Source of the DNA: Synergistaceae bacterium
GTDB taxonomy: Bacteria; Synergistota; Synergistia; Synergistales; Aminobacteriaceae
Assembly: GCA_012521675.1 (NCBI GenBank)
Contig: JAAYLU010000065.1
Coordinates: 1-64,000 of the forward strand
DNA length: 64,000 nucleotides
Reading direction: 5' to 3'
Shown in pieces: positions 15,556 through 24,244 of this stretch; position 1 is the first letter of the stretch; the number at the start of each line of letters is the position of its first letter. The notes beneath the pieces were generated by a model. That model was given only the letters and a program-made list of their open reading frames with translations. It did no database searches and was not told the DNA's origin. Made by a program: the position numbers and the translations under genes.

Positions 15556-16821
15556 GTGAGTGTCATTCGCGTTGTCTTGCCTGTAAGTGAAATCCAGCCC
15601 CCCTGGGTCATAGACGAGGACATCCTCTCTCCCAGCGGAGTACCGCTGGTCGTCAGCGGGGCGCCCATAACGCCGTCGCTGAAGAACGCCATGATCCGAA
15701 ACGGGATAATGACCATCAGGGTCAGGACCCCCGACGAGAAGAGCTACGACCATAAATCGCCGATACCGGTCGGCCTGAAGGCCACGGTGAAACAGGGCGT
15801 GCAGAAAATAATGCACCAGACGTCGCGCGGCCGGAGGATCTCCCCCAAGCTGCTCGCCGAGGTGGAGGGTCAGATATCGATCCTGATCGAAGCACTCTTC
15901 GCCGGGGAGGGCCATGTCTTCTCCGAGCTAAGATCCCTCTCCAACCACAGCGAATACACCTATGAGCACTCATGGTCGGTTACTCTCTTCTCCGTGGTCC
16001 TGAGCAGGGCGGCCTGGGAGAGCGGTGTCCTGAAGAGGTTCGACTATACGGCGAGGCTCAACCTGGGTATGGGGGCCGTGCTCCACGACATAGGCAAGAC
16101 ATTCGTTCCCCCTGATATCCTGGACAAGCCAGGACCGCTGGACGAGGCCGAGTGGGACGTGATGCGCCTTCACCCCAAAAAGGGCTTCGACCTGCTGCGC
16201 TCCTACAACTACCTCATGCCCATGGTACGGGCCATCGTCGCCTTCCATCACGAGCGCCTCGACGGAAGCGGCTACGGCCTTGTCAAGGGGAAACACCTCG
16301 ATGGCGAGAACATACCGATGCTGGTGAGGCTCGTATCGATCGCCGACGCCTTCGACGCCATGACGAGCTCGCGACCCTACAAGAGAGGCATGCTCCCCTT
16401 CGAGGCTTTGGAGGTCGTCCTCGATGGTGCCGGCAGCCAGTTCGACCCGGACATCGCTCCCCTGATGGGCAGGGTGGTCGTGCCGTTCCCGGCAGGCTCC
16501 CTCCTGCTGATGAAGGACGGCTCGGTGGCCTCGGTCCAGACGCCCGGAGGCCTGAATGAACGCTCTCAGCGGCCTGAGTGCATAACGGTGGCCTCACTGT
16601 CGAAAGAGGTCCGGAGGCCGCTGGGGGACGTCTTCACCCTGAAAGACCGCTTGGACGTCCTGCTGGGCGCGACGTGTCCGGAAGGACTTGTTGAAAGGCT
16701 CTTCAAGGAGGGCGACTCCCGGATGTTTACTCGGGGAGGGGACAAGCGCATCTCCCTGCAGGCGGCTCTTCCCCTGTGGGACGAGCTTTTTTCGAAGGCC
16801 CTGGAGAAGGCCTTGACATAG
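15556..16821 (+). CDS. HD-GYP domain c-di-GMP phosphodiesterase, soluble
   Basis: About 421 residues, cytosolic. The N-terminus (VLPVSEIQPPWVIDEDILS) matches the small domain found in front of many HD-GYP proteins. The HD-GYP domain at about 150-320 has LHDIGK, HHERLDGSGYG (Gly where Pro is usual), RLVSIADAFDAMTSSRPYK and a C-terminal tail of about 100 residues without an obvious family. I chose GTG 15556; ATG 15493 is in frame but lies inside the ggt terminator hairpin. Neither start has a strong ribosome site, so the start is uncertain. Confidence 0.82.
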   Translation: MSVIRVVLPVSEIQPPWVIDEDILSPSGVPLVVSGAPITPSLKNAMIRNGIMTIRVRTPDEKSYDHKSPIPVGLKATVKQGVQKIMHQTSRGRRISPKLLAEVEGQISILIEALFAGEGHVFSELRSLSNHSEYTYEHSWSVTLFSVVLSRAAWESGVLKRFDYTARLNLGMGAVLHDIGKTFVPPDILDKPGPLDEAEWDVMRLHPKKGFDLLRSYNYLMPMVRAIVAFHHERLDGSGYGLVKGKHLDGENIPMLVRLVSIADAFDAMTSSRPYKRGMLPFEALEVVLDGAGSQFDPDIAPLMGRVVVPFPAGSLLLMKDGSVASVQTPGGLNERSQRPECITVASLSKEVRRPLGDVFTLKDRLDVLLGATCPEGLVERLFKEGDSRMFTRGGDKRISLQAALPLWDELFSKALEKALT

Positions 16822-16845
16822 TCCTCCCCTGTTTCGGCAAACGTC

Positions 16846-16880
16846 AAGGGCGGCTCTTCGATTGCGAAGCACCGCCCTTT
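16846..16880 (+). terminator. Terminator hairpin after the HD-GYP gene
   Basis: Two nested stems: AAGGGCGG (16846-16853) with CCGCCCTT (16872-16879), and CTTCG (16856-16860) with CGAAG (16865-16869), loop ATTG. The T-run is short (TTT). The promoter of the next gene starts inside this hairpin. Confidence 0.55.
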
Positions 16881-16890
16881 CGATTATACT
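16862..16890 (+). promoter_or_regulatory. Promoter of the adenine deaminase gene
   Basis: -35 TTGCGA (16862-16867), 17-bp spacer, -10 TATACT (16885-16890), 28 bp before the GTG start. It overlaps the preceding terminator hairpin. I see no purine riboswitch between promoter and gene. Confidence 0.6.
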
Positions 16891-16917
16891 TATCGAACGA
16901 AAAGGAGGGGATCGGGC

Positions 16918-18639
16918 GTGAACATCGATTCCTTGCTGGCGGTCGCCAGGGGCGACTCTCCTGCCGACTTGGTGCTGCGGGGTTCGCTGGTGGCGAATGT
17001 ATTCACCCTGGAGTACGAGAAGGTCGACGTGGCGATATACGGCGGTCGCATCGCCGGGGTGGGGCATGGGTACGACGGACGCGACGAGCAGGACCTCTCG
17101 GGTCTTGTGCTTGCGCCGGGCTTTCTGGATGGGCACTGCCATATCGAGAGCACCATGCTGACCCCTGCGGGCTTCTCCGAGCTGACTTCTGTGCGCGGCA
17201 CCTCCGCGGCAGCGGCAGACCCGCACGAGATAGCCAACACCTGTGGCATGGCCGGGGTCGAGTATATGTGGCGCGAAAGCCTCGACTGCCCGGTGGACAT
17301 CCTCTTCACCGCCCCCTCCTGCGTTCCTGCCTCGCCCTTCGAGACGCCGCTTGAGCCGCTTGACGCGGAGGCGATAGCCGAGATGTTCGAGCGAGGCATG
17401 TGCGACTCGCTCGGCGAGGTGATGAACTACCCCGGCGTCATCCACGGGGATGCGGCCCTGTGGGCCAAGCTGTACGCATCCGGAAGGAGACCCCGCTCGG
17501 GGCATGCCCCCGGGCTCTCCGGAAAGGAGCTCTGCGCCTACCTTCTATCCGGCTGCGACTCCGACCACGAGAGCTTTGCCATCGACGAGGGCCGGGAGAA
17601 GCTACGGCGCGGCATGTGGCTCATGATCCGCGAGGGTGCAACCGAGAAAAACCTCGCCGAGCTCGCGAAGCTGGTAAAGGAGGACCCCGCCCGCTCAAGC
17701 CGCTGCATGATGGTCAGCGACGACCTCACCGCCCGCTACCTCAGGGACTTCGGCCACATGGACGAGAAGATGCGACTTTCAACCCGACTTGGAATTCCCC
17801 CCCTGATTGCCCTTCGAATGATCACCCTATCAACGGCCGAGTACTTCGGCTGGCGCGACAGGGGCGCCATAGCCCCGGGCCGCCGGGCGGACCTGGTCGC
17901 GGTCGACTCGCTTGAGAACTGCAACGCACTGAAGGTCTGGAAGGACGGCGAGCTTGTCGCCGAGGAGGGAAGGCTGCTGGCTGGCCAGCTACCCCGCGCG
18001 AAGCCGCCCGTAGTCAGGACGAAGCCGGTCTCCGTTCCGCCCGGGGAGTCCTTCCGGGTCGAGGTGCCGAGCGGCGCTAGGATAAGGGCCATCGGCGTCA
18101 AGAGGGGGCAGGTGGTTACCGAACATTTGCTGATCGAGCCGACCGTCCGCGATGGACTGGCCGTCGCCGATCCCTCGCGCGACCTGGCGTACCTCGCGGT
18201 ACTCGAGAAGAACCAGGGGACGGGCAGGCTGGCCGTGGGCTTTGTCCGGGGGCTTGGGCTGAAGGAGGGCGCTATCTGCTCCTCCGTGGCCCACGACGCT
18301 CACAACTTCGTAGCGGCCGGGATGGACATCGCTTCCATTAGGAGGGCCTTCGCCTTCCTCGTTGAGCAGGGCGGGGGGATAGCCGCCGTAAGGGGCGAGA
18401 ATGTGCTCTCGTCTCTGTCCCTGCCTGTGGGCGGGCTGATGAACCCATCGCCGGCGGACGAAGTCATAGATTCTTTCGAGAAGGTCGAGCGGGCTGCGGC
18501 GGGCCTGGGGACGGATCTGGAGCACCCTTTCATGGCTATGAGCTTCCTCTCGCTGTCGGTCATACCCGAATTGAAGCTGACCGACCAGGGGTATGTCGAT
18601 CTCGGCAGGGGCGGCTTGCAGTCGATGTTCATAGAATAA
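16918..18639 (+). CDS. ade: Adenine deaminase
   Basis: Amidohydrolase-fold enzyme of 573 residues that converts adenine to hypoxanthine and ammonia. It shows the metal-binding GHCHIEST (near residue 75), the HEIANTCG block, PGFLDGH, the CMMVSDDL block and a C-terminal domain with VAHDAHN, all typical of the Ade family. The start GTG has AAAAGGAGG 10 bp upstream; GTG is the only start with a good ribosome site. It is followed 31 bp later by a purine permease, so the pair imports and deaminates purines. The hypoxanthine produced could feed the molybdenum hydroxylase at 37-40 kb, an inference. Confidence 0.94.
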   Translation: MNIDSLLAVARGDSPADLVLRGSLVANVFTLEYEKVDVAIYGGRIAGVGHGYDGRDEQDLSGLVLAPGFLDGHCHIESTMLTPAGFSELTSVRGTSAAAADPHEIANTCGMAGVEYMWRESLDCPVDILFTAPSCVPASPFETPLEPLDAEAIAEMFERGMCDSLGEVMNYPGVIHGDAALWAKLYASGRRPRSGHAPGLSGKELCAYLLSGCDSDHESFAIDEGREKLRRGMWLMIREGATEKNLAELAKLVKEDPARSSRCMMVSDDLTARYLRDFGHMDEKMRLSTRLGIPPLIALRMITLSTAEYFGWRDRGAIAPGRRADLVAVDSLENCNALKVWKDGELVAEEGRLLAGQLPRAKPPVVRTKPVSVPPGESFRVEVPSGARIRAIGVKRGQVVTEHLLIEPTVRDGLAVADPSRDLAYLAVLEKNQGTGRLAVGFVRGLGLKEGAICSSVAHDAHNFVAAGMDIASIRRAFAFLVEQGGGIAAVRGENVLSSLSLPVGGLMNPSPADEVIDSFEKVERAAAGLGTDLEHPFMAMSFLSLSVIPELKLTDQGYVDLGRGGLQSMFIE

Positions 18640-18670
18640 GACCACATAACAGAAAGGCGGGAGAAAAACA

Positions 18671-19969
18671 ATGTCGTTTTTGGAGAAGCAGTTCAGGCTC
18701 AAGGAGTGCGGCACGGACGTTAAGACGGAGGTCATGGCGGGGATAACCACCTTCATGACGATGGCCTACATCATCTTCGTCAACCCCGGCATCCTATCGG
18801 CGGCCGGGATGCCGTTCGGCGCGGTTATGACCGCCACGTGTCTGTCCGCGGCCATCGCCACCTACCTGATGGCGTTCATGGCCAACTACCCGATAGCGCT
18901 CGCGTCGGGCATGGGGCTCAACGCCTTCTTTGCGTTCGGCGTCGTGCTGGGGATGGGGATCTCCTGGGAGGTCGCGCTCGCGGCGGTGTTCATCGAGGGA
19001 ATACTCTTCATTCTGCTGACCCTCACCAAGCTGCGCGAGAGCGTGGTCAATGACATCCCCATGTCCCTCAAGATAGGGATCTCGGCCGGCATAGGGCTGT
19101 TCATAGCGTTCATCGGCCTGCAGGGCGCGAAGATAATTGTAAAGGACGACGCGGTGCTGGTGGCCCTCGGAGACCTCAAGAACCTGGAGGTAGGTTTAGC
19201 AGTAGCGGGATTCTTCATCATGGCCGTGCTGCAGGCTCTAAAGGTCAGAGGCGCGATACTCATCGGGATCTTGGTGATCACAGCCGCGGCGATACCGCTC
19301 GGCATCGCCCAGGCGCCGGAGAGCTTGATATCGGCGCCCCCCTCGGTCATGCCCACCTTTATGAAGATGGACTTCTCGGGACTGGCCAACCCCAACTTCT
19401 GGATCGTCTTGTTCTCCTTCTTCTTCGTGGACTTCTTCGACACGGTCGGCACTCTCGTCGGGGTCACCAAGCGGGCGGACATGCTTGACTGCGACGGCTG
19501 CCTGCCCAAGGCGAAGGAGGCCCTGATGGCCGACGCCGTTGGAACAGTGGCGGGCGCCGTGCTCGGAACCTCGACTGTCACATCCTACGTGGAGAGCGCC
19601 AGCGGGGTGGAGGTGGGAGGCAGGACAGGACTCACCGCTTTCGTCACTGCGACCCTGTTCATCCTAGCCCTCTTCTTCTCGCCCATAGTGGCGATAGTGC
19701 CGTCCTGCGCGACGGCCCCGGCCCTGGTGCTGGTAGGAGTCTTCATGATGATGAGCGTCAAGGACATGGACTACGACAACTGGACGGAGCTCGTCCCGGC
19801 CTGCATCGCCATCATGGTCATGCCCTTCAGCTACAGCATCGCGGTCGGCATTGAGTTCGGCATCATCTCCTACGTGGGGATAAAGATACTCAGCGGAAAG
19901 TCGAAGGACGTCAGCGTCATAATGATGGGATTGGCGGTGCTATTCGTCGCCAAGGAGCTGTTCTTCTAG
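18671..19969 (+). CDS. NCS2-family adenine/guanine/hypoxanthine permease
   Basis: A 432-residue integral membrane protein with 12-14 hydrophobic segments (AzgA-type NCS2 family). Signature blocks: AGITTFMTMAYIIFVNP near residue 25, MGLNAFFAFG, FFFVDFFDTVGTLVG and GTSTVTSYVESASGV. It imports purine bases by proton symport. It starts 31 bp after ade behind AAAGGCGGGAG and ends before a strong terminator, closing a two-gene purine salvage operon. Confidence 0.92.
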   Translation: MSFLEKQFRLKECGTDVKTEVMAGITTFMTMAYIIFVNPGILSAAGMPFGAVMTATCLSAAIATYLMAFMANYPIALASGMGLNAFFAFGVVLGMGISWEVALAAVFIEGILFILLTLTKLRESVVNDIPMSLKIGISAGIGLFIAFIGLQGAKIIVKDDAVLVALGDLKNLEVGLAVAGFFIMAVLQALKVRGAILIGILVITAAAIPLGIAQAPESLISAPPSVMPTFMKMDFSGLANPNFWIVLFSFFFVDFFDTVGTLVGVTKRADMLDCDGCLPKAKEALMADAVGTVAGAVLGTSTVTSYVESASGVEVGGRTGLTAFVTATLFILALFFSPIVAIVPSCATAPALVLVGVFMMMSVKDMDYDNWTELVPACIAIMVMPFSYSIAVGIEFGIISYVGIKILSGKSKDVSVIMMGLAVLFVAKELFF

Positions 19970-19980
19970 CAACGGACGGA

Positions 19981-20013
19981 AAAAGGAGCGCCCTCCAGGG
20001 CGCTCCTTTTTTT
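19981..20013 (+). terminator. Strong terminator after the purine permease
   Basis: Perfect 13-bp stem AAAGGAGCGCCCT (19982-19994) and AGGGCGCTCCTTT (19997-20009), followed by a T-run to 20013. Confidence 0.92.
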
Positions 20014-20044
20014 GTCGTACCTGGTACTTGCCATCCCGTGATCC

Positions 20045-20121
20045 GTGTCATCCCGAGGCGGCTGTTTTGTGTTTGCCATTCTTGGTTTGTGTCATCCCGA
20101 GGCGTTTTTTGCCGAGGGATC
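20045..20121. repeat. Dispersed GTCATCCCGA repeat, two partial copies
   Basis: GTGTCATCCCGAGGCG occurs at 20045-20060 and again at 20089-20104. The second copy is followed by GCCGAGGGATCTCAG, the full unit of the repeat family also seen at 45.6, 59.4, 60.2 and 62.7 kb. It lies between convergent genes, after a terminator. Confidence 0.8.
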
Positions 20122-20138
20122 TCAGACCAATTCCGTAG

Positions 20139-21242
20139 TCACTGTCTCTCGCCGTTGCGCTCTCCGCCCCACGACTCTATGCTTGACGGAGGCACAGCGA
20201 AGCGAACCTTTGAACCGGGGCGCAAGTTCAATGCCTGGTAGGACTCCGACGGATGCTCCGCCTGCCAGATTATCCCGTGCTCGGAGGTAAGGTACAGGCG
20301 CATCGCGCCTGCCAGCGGCGTGGTCTCCTCTACTACGGCGGAGAAGACGTTGCCGCGAAGGTCCGGGTCGATCGGAATGTCCGGGTAGAGTATGCGTATC
20401 CTGTCAGGCGCGACGAACACGAGGCTTTCCCCCGTCGTGTGTGATCCGCCGTCAAGCGAGAGCGACAGGCTGTCGCCCTCGAACCGGTAGCCGCACTCGC
20501 TGTCGCAGCCGATTATCCGGCCTCTGAACAGGTTGCCCCATCCCAGGGCGCTCCAAGCCTCGCCCCGCGCGCCCTTCTCCCAAAGGCGCTCCACGGGGAA
20601 ACTCTCCTCCACAAGCCCGTCGCGGATCACGAAGACCCTGTCCCCGAGCGAGCATAGGTCCTCGATCTGGTGCGTTACGTACAGCATCGGTATTCCCGCC
20701 TCGGCCCGAACCTCCCTCAACTCTCTGCGAAGGCTGCGTCTGAGAGGTCCGTCCAGTGCGCTGAAGGGCTCGTCGAGCAGCAGCAGTGCCGGCTCAGCAG
20801 CGAGTGCCCGGGCAAGAGCCACCCTCTGGCGCTGCCCCCCGGACAGGCGCGAAGGCAACCTGTCCTCGAATCCTTCCATCTTCATGCGCGCCAGCCACAG
20901 GGCCGCCTTTTCTCGCCCGGCCCTGCCTTTCGGCAAGGCGTAGGCGACATTTTCCAATGCCGTCATGTGAGGGAAGAGGGCAAGCCCCTGGAAGAGCAGT
21001 CCGACGCCTCTCTCCTTCGGAGGAAGGTTTACACCTCCGAAGGACGAGTAGAGGGTCCTGTCGCCGAGGGTCAGCAGGCCCTCCTTCGGGGTGCGCAGCC
21101 CTGCGATGGTCCTGAGGGTCATGCTCTTGCCCGAACCGCTTCGACCGAACAGAACCCCCGTCTCCTCCCCCAGGGACAGGTTTACGTTCATGGAGAAACC
21201 GCCGAACGAATCGGAGAATTCCGCGTCAAGCATGGTGCTCAT
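20139..21242 (-). CDS. modC: Molybdate ABC transporter ATP-binding protein
   Basis: 367 residues. The ATPase domain (1-230) has Walker A GRSGSGKS (33-40), signature LSGGQRQRVALARAL, Walker B LLLLDEPFSALD and the H-loop THQ. The C-terminal 130 residues are the length of a TOBE-type oxyanion-sensing domain. ModC drives molybdate import through ModB. The start ATG at 21242 has GAGGAG upstream and overlaps the end of modB by 17 bp. Gene order modA-modB-modC on the minus strand supports the call. Sulfate or thiosulfate transport is the main alternative. Confidence 0.88.
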   Translation of the reverse strand: MSTMLDAEFSDSFGGFSMNVNLSLGEETGVLFGRSGSGKSMTLRTIAGLRTPKEGLLTLGDRTLYSSFGGVNLPPKERGVGLLFQGLALFPHMTALENVAYALPKGRAGREKAALWLARMKMEGFEDRLPSRLSGGQRQRVALARALAAEPALLLLDEPFSALDGPLRRSLRRELREVRAEAGIPMLYVTHQIEDLCSLGDRVFVIRDGLVEESFPVERLWEKGARGEAWSALGWGNLFRGRIIGCDSECGYRFEGDSLSLSLDGGSHTTGESLVFVAPDRIRILYPDIPIDPDLRGNVFSAVVEETTPLAGAMRLYLTSEHGIIWQAEHPSESYQALNLRPGSKVRFAVPPSSIESWGGERNGERQ

Positions 21243-21870
21243 TCCTCCCCTCCTCTAGGAGCCTGACCAGGTAGAGGCTCGCGAATCCTGCGCCCACAAG
21301 CAGCAGGGATGCGGCATGAGCCCCCGCGAAGTCCAGCGTCTCCACCCGGTTGTAGATATAGAGGGGAAGAGTCTGGGTCCTGCTCGGAATGTTGCCCGCG
21401 ATCATCAGGGAGACGCCGAAGTCGCCGAGTGCCCTTGCGGACGACAGAGCCAGACCTACCAGCAGAGTGCGGCGGGACAGCGGAAGGGTGATGGTGCGAA
21501 ATACAGTCCACTCTCCCTTGCCGAGAGTGCGCGCGGCGTCCTCCAGCTCGCGCTCCACCGAGGAGAACGCAGCGCGGGCGGACTGGATCATGATGGGAAG
21601 GGCCGAGACCACCGCCGCCAGCACCAGCGCGCGGAAGGAGAAGAGGATTCCGAGCGGCTTCAGCATGGGTGACTTGCCGATCGCAAAGAGCAGGTAGAAG
21701 CCCATCACGGACGGGGGCAGTATCAATGGAAGCTGCACCAGTAGGGAGACGAATCCCTTGCCGGGAAACCGGGAGCGGGCCAGAATCCATCCTATCCCGC
21801 CCCCTAGAAGTATCAGCAGCGGGATAGCGAAGCAGAGGACTCGCAGGCTGAGCAACAGCGGGCGTATCAT
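21226..21870 (-). CDS. modB: Molybdate ABC transporter permease
   Basis: A 214-residue inner-membrane permease with about five helices and the cytoplasmic EAA loop (ELEDAARTLGKGEWTVFRTITLP), typical of ModB. I start at ATG 21870; an in-frame TTG at 21882 is open but without a better ribosome site. Downstream overlap with modC and upstream modA complete the import system. Confidence 0.88.
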   Translation of the reverse strand: MIRPLLLSLRVLCFAIPLLILLGGGIGWILARSRFPGKGFVSLLVQLPLILPPSVMGFYLLFAIGKSPMLKPLGILFSFRALVLAAVVSALPIMIQSARAAFSSVERELEDAARTLGKGEWTVFRTITLPLSRRTLLVGLALSSARALGDFGVSLMIAGNIPSRTQTLPLYIYNRVETLDFAGAHAASLLLVGAGFASLYLVRLLEEGRNEHHA

Positions 21871-21908
21871 CGTCCCGGACAAATCACGCAGCTACCGAGT
21901 CCGGCGCC

Positions 21909-22655
21909 TCAGGGTGCCATGAAGCCGTACTTCTCGAGAAAGGGGAGTGCCTCCGGTGAGCGGATGAACTCCCAAAACTCAACCGCCGACCGGGATGCCC
22001 GCCCACTGACGAGCCCTCCGAACAGTGTCTGGGGCTCGGCGTCCAGCAGTGTCCAGGCTCCCTCGCCGAGCGAGGCCGCGGTGCTCAGCGGCAGGATAGC
22101 CAGATCCGCCGCGCCGCTCATTGCGGCAAGGCCTGTCTTCAGCACATCTCCCCCTATGAAAAGCCTTTCATCTGCCTCCAAATCCTCAAGCAGTCCCTTT
22201 TCGGACAGGTAGGTCCGGGCTCTCTTTCCGAAGGGCGCCGTCTCGGGGTTGGCGATTGCGACGCTCTTCGTCCTGTCACCGAGCAGATCGAGGGAGGGTG
22301 AAGCCTCTCCGGAGTGCCAGAGGACCAGCGGCATTACCGCGAATGGAAGGGGAGATCCTTCCAGCAACTTCCTCTCCTCCGCGTAGCGCGCCCACTGCTC
22401 GTCCGCACTGAGAAACAGGTCGAACGGCGCCCCCGTCTCTATCTGCCTTGCCAGGTTGCCGGACGCTCCGAATACTCCTTCGAGCTCCGTGTCCCGGGCT
22501 CCGTTGAACCAGGGCAAGACTTCAGCGAGCATTGACTGAAGCGACGCGGCGGCCGCGACGATCCCCGCCCTGTCATTTGCCGCGGCGCTGGAAACGCCGA
22601 AGGCGAATGCGATTATCATTGAGCAGATTAACAGCCTGTTAAGAAAGACTCTCAT
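21909..22655 (-). CDS. modA: Molybdate-binding periplasmic protein
   Basis: 248 residues with a signal peptide (1-26, cut near SSAAA-ND). The mature part has the ModA pattern: AAASLQSMLAEVLPWF, then FGASGNLARQIETGAPFDLFLSADEQW and a C-terminal EFWEFIRSPEAL. The Ser residues in ASL and ASG blocks bind the oxyanion in known ModA proteins. The start ATG follows TAGGAGGAA. The promoter at 22690-22718 carries the shared inverted-repeat operator. Confidence 0.88.
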   Translation of the reverse strand: MRVFLNRLLICSMIIAFAFGVSSAAANDRAGIVAAAASLQSMLAEVLPWFNGARDTELEGVFGASGNLARQIETGAPFDLFLSADEQWARYAEERKLLEGSPLPFAVMPLVLWHSGEASPSLDLLGDRTKSVAIANPETAPFGKRARTYLSEKGLLEDLEADERLFIGGDVLKTGLAAMSGAADLAILPLSTAASLGEGAWTLLDAEPQTLFGGLVSGRASRSAVEFWEFIRSPEALPFLEKYGFMAP

Positions 22656-22670
22656 ACGGAATTCCTCCTA

Positions 22671-22689
22671 AATGCAACATGGTTGCATT
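22671..22689. promoter_or_regulatory. Operator of modABC: 8-bp inverted repeat, 3-bp spacer
   Basis: On the plus strand, AATGCAAC (22671-22678), spacer ATG, GTTGCATT (22682-22689). On the minus strand it lies directly after the -10 box of the modA promoter, covering the transcription start. A nearly identical site with the same geometry is at 29206-29224. Confidence 0.75.
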
Positions 22690-22718
22690 ATTGTAGCGGC
22701 GTAGACGATTCTTGGCAA
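22690..22718 (-). promoter_or_regulatory. Promoter of modABC
   Basis: Minus strand: -35 TTGCCA (22718-22713), 17-bp spacer, -10 TACAAT (22695-22690). Confidence 0.7.
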
Positions 22719-22780
22719 GAGGTAAGAATGGTACAAGGGGTCAGGGTGAGAATCACCTCCGGAAAAATCGCGCGATCGTA

Positions 22781-23434
22781 TCAGGTATCCATCCTCTCGA
22801 TCCTCCCGCGCCGCAGGAAGATTCTCTTTTGGGTCACTCCGTCGAGCCACTGCAGGTCGTGCGTGGCTATGAAGGGAAGGGCGCCCCAGAGTTTGCGCGC
22901 GTCGAGTATGACTCGAGCTATCAGCTGTGCGTTCTCCTCGTCCACGTTAGCGGTTGGCTCATCCAGAAGCAGTACTTTCGTCCTGAGCACCAGGCGCGAG
23001 GCGAGCGCGACTCGCCGGGCCTCCCCGCCTGAGAGCTGGTACCACTCCCTCCGCGCGAAGTCAGGGGAGAGGCCGACCATCTCCAGCGCCTCGACGACCC
23101 TGTCGCGGACATCCCTGGCCCCGCGGGCCTTCAGTCCGTAGGCGACATTATCGAACACGGACCGCCTCAGCAGGTAGGGGTCCTGCATCAGCATGGTTAC
23201 GTTCAGCGCGTCCTTGCCGTCGATATCGGCACTTTCTCCCATGAAAAGAAGGTTCCCCGAGATGGGAGGCAGAAGGAACGCGAGGAGGTTCAGCAGGGTG
23301 CTCTTTCCGCTGCCGTTATGCCCGACGAAGGCCACGGGGCCATCGTCATTAAGGGCCAGCGAGTCGATCCACAGGACCGGCTTGCCGTCGTAGCCGCAGA
23401 CTATGTCCTTCAGCTTGTAGACAGGGGTCTTCAT
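22781..23434 (-). CDS. tupC: Tungstate ABC transporter ATP-binding protein
   Basis: 217-residue ABC ATPase: Walker A GHNGSGKS, signature LSGGEARRVALASRL, Walker B VLLLDEPTANVD, H-loop THD. It has no extra regulatory domain, matching TupC rather than ModC. It lies 10 bp after tupB. The assignment to tungstate rests on the tupA and tupB neighbours. Confidence 0.85.
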   Translation of the reverse strand: MKTPVYKLKDIVCGYDGKPVLWIDSLALNDDGPVAFVGHNGSGKSTLLNLLAFLLPPISGNLLFMGESADIDGKDALNVTMLMQDPYLLRRSVFDNVAYGLKARGARDVRDRVVEALEMVGLSPDFARREWYQLSGGEARRVALASRLVLRTKVLLLDEPTANVDEENAQLIARVILDARKLWGALPFIATHDLQWLDGVTQKRIFLRRGRIERMDT

Positions 23435-23444
23435 GGCGACCGGA

Positions 23445-24140
23445 TCACACCGCGCTCCTTCCGCGGAGGAATGAGACGCTCCAGTTGAGCCCGAAGGAGA
23501 GACACAGCAGCAGCACCCCCAACGCTATCCCGGTGGCGAAGTTGCCCTTGCCTGTCTCGAGCGTTATGGCGGTAGTCACGGTCCTCGTGTGCCACTTGAT
23601 GTTGCCGCCGAGCATCATCGACACGCCCACCTCGGCTGTCACTCTCCCGTAGGCTGTGACCGCGGCCAGCAGTATCTGGTGGCGAGCCTCCCACAGGGTG
23701 GACAGCAGCAGCCTCCGTCCCCTGGCGCCAAGCGTGAGAAGAGTGAAACGGAGGCGACGATCGGTGTTCTCGACTGCGGAGGCGGTGAGCGCGATGATGA
23801 TCGGCAGGGCCAATATCGTCTGTCCGATCGCCATTCCAGTGGTGGTGAAGAGCAGCTCGAACCTGCCGAACGGGCCTCGGTTGGATATGAACGAATAGAC
23901 GAACAGGCCGACGACCACGGTGGGTATCGAAAGAAGCGTGTCCACCAGCAGTCGAATCCCTCGCCTGCCGGGGAACGAGAAGTGCCCCAGCGCGAAACCC
24001 GCGGGTATGCCTATGAGAAGGGAGACGGACATTGACAGGCTCGATAGCCTCAGAGTCTCGAAAACTGCGGACCAGACCTCCTCGTCGCCGGAGAAGAGGA
24101 GAGAGAAGCCCTGTATGAAGCCCTCGGAGAGGTAGTTCAA
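23445..24140 (-). CDS. tupB: Tungstate ABC transporter permease
   Basis: About 231 residues, five to six helices, with a TupB-type loop (RLRFTLLTLGARGRRLLLSTL) and the conserved YGRVTAEVGVSMMLGGNI block. I prefer the TTG start at 24140, seven bases after AAAGGGTG; an ATG at 24158 is in frame but lacks a ribosome site. It is divergent from tupA, with a 14-bp perfect palindrome between them. Confidence 0.86.
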   Translation of the reverse strand: MNYLSEGFIQGFSLLFSGDEEVWSAVFETLRLSSLSMSVSLLIGIPAGFALGHFSFPGRRGIRLLVDTLLSIPTVVVGLFVYSFISNRGPFGRFELLFTTTGMAIGQTILALPIIIALTASAVENTDRRLRFTLLTLGARGRRLLLSTLWEARHQILLAAVTAYGRVTAEVGVSMMLGGNIKWHTRTVTTAITLETGKGNFATGIALGVLLLCLSFGLNWSVSFLRGRSAV

Positions 24141-24187
24141 CGCGCAACACCCTTTCATCGGAAGCAGTCGTACTGGTTGACGGGGAA

Positions 24188-24201
24188 ATATGATATCATA
24201 T
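24188..24201. promoter_or_regulatory. Palindrome between tupB and tupA (candidate operator)
   Basis: ATATGATATCATAT is a perfect 14-bp palindrome, flanked by GGGG (24182-24185) and CCCC (24202-24205). It sits midway between the divergent tupB and tupA starts. TTGACG at 24177-24182 could be a -35 for tupA, but no clean -10 follows at 17 bp. The sequence differs from the operator in front of modA. Confidence 0.5.
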
Positions 24202-24244
24202 CCCCTGCGCAGTAAAAACGCATGAAAGCAAGGAGGAGATAGTT

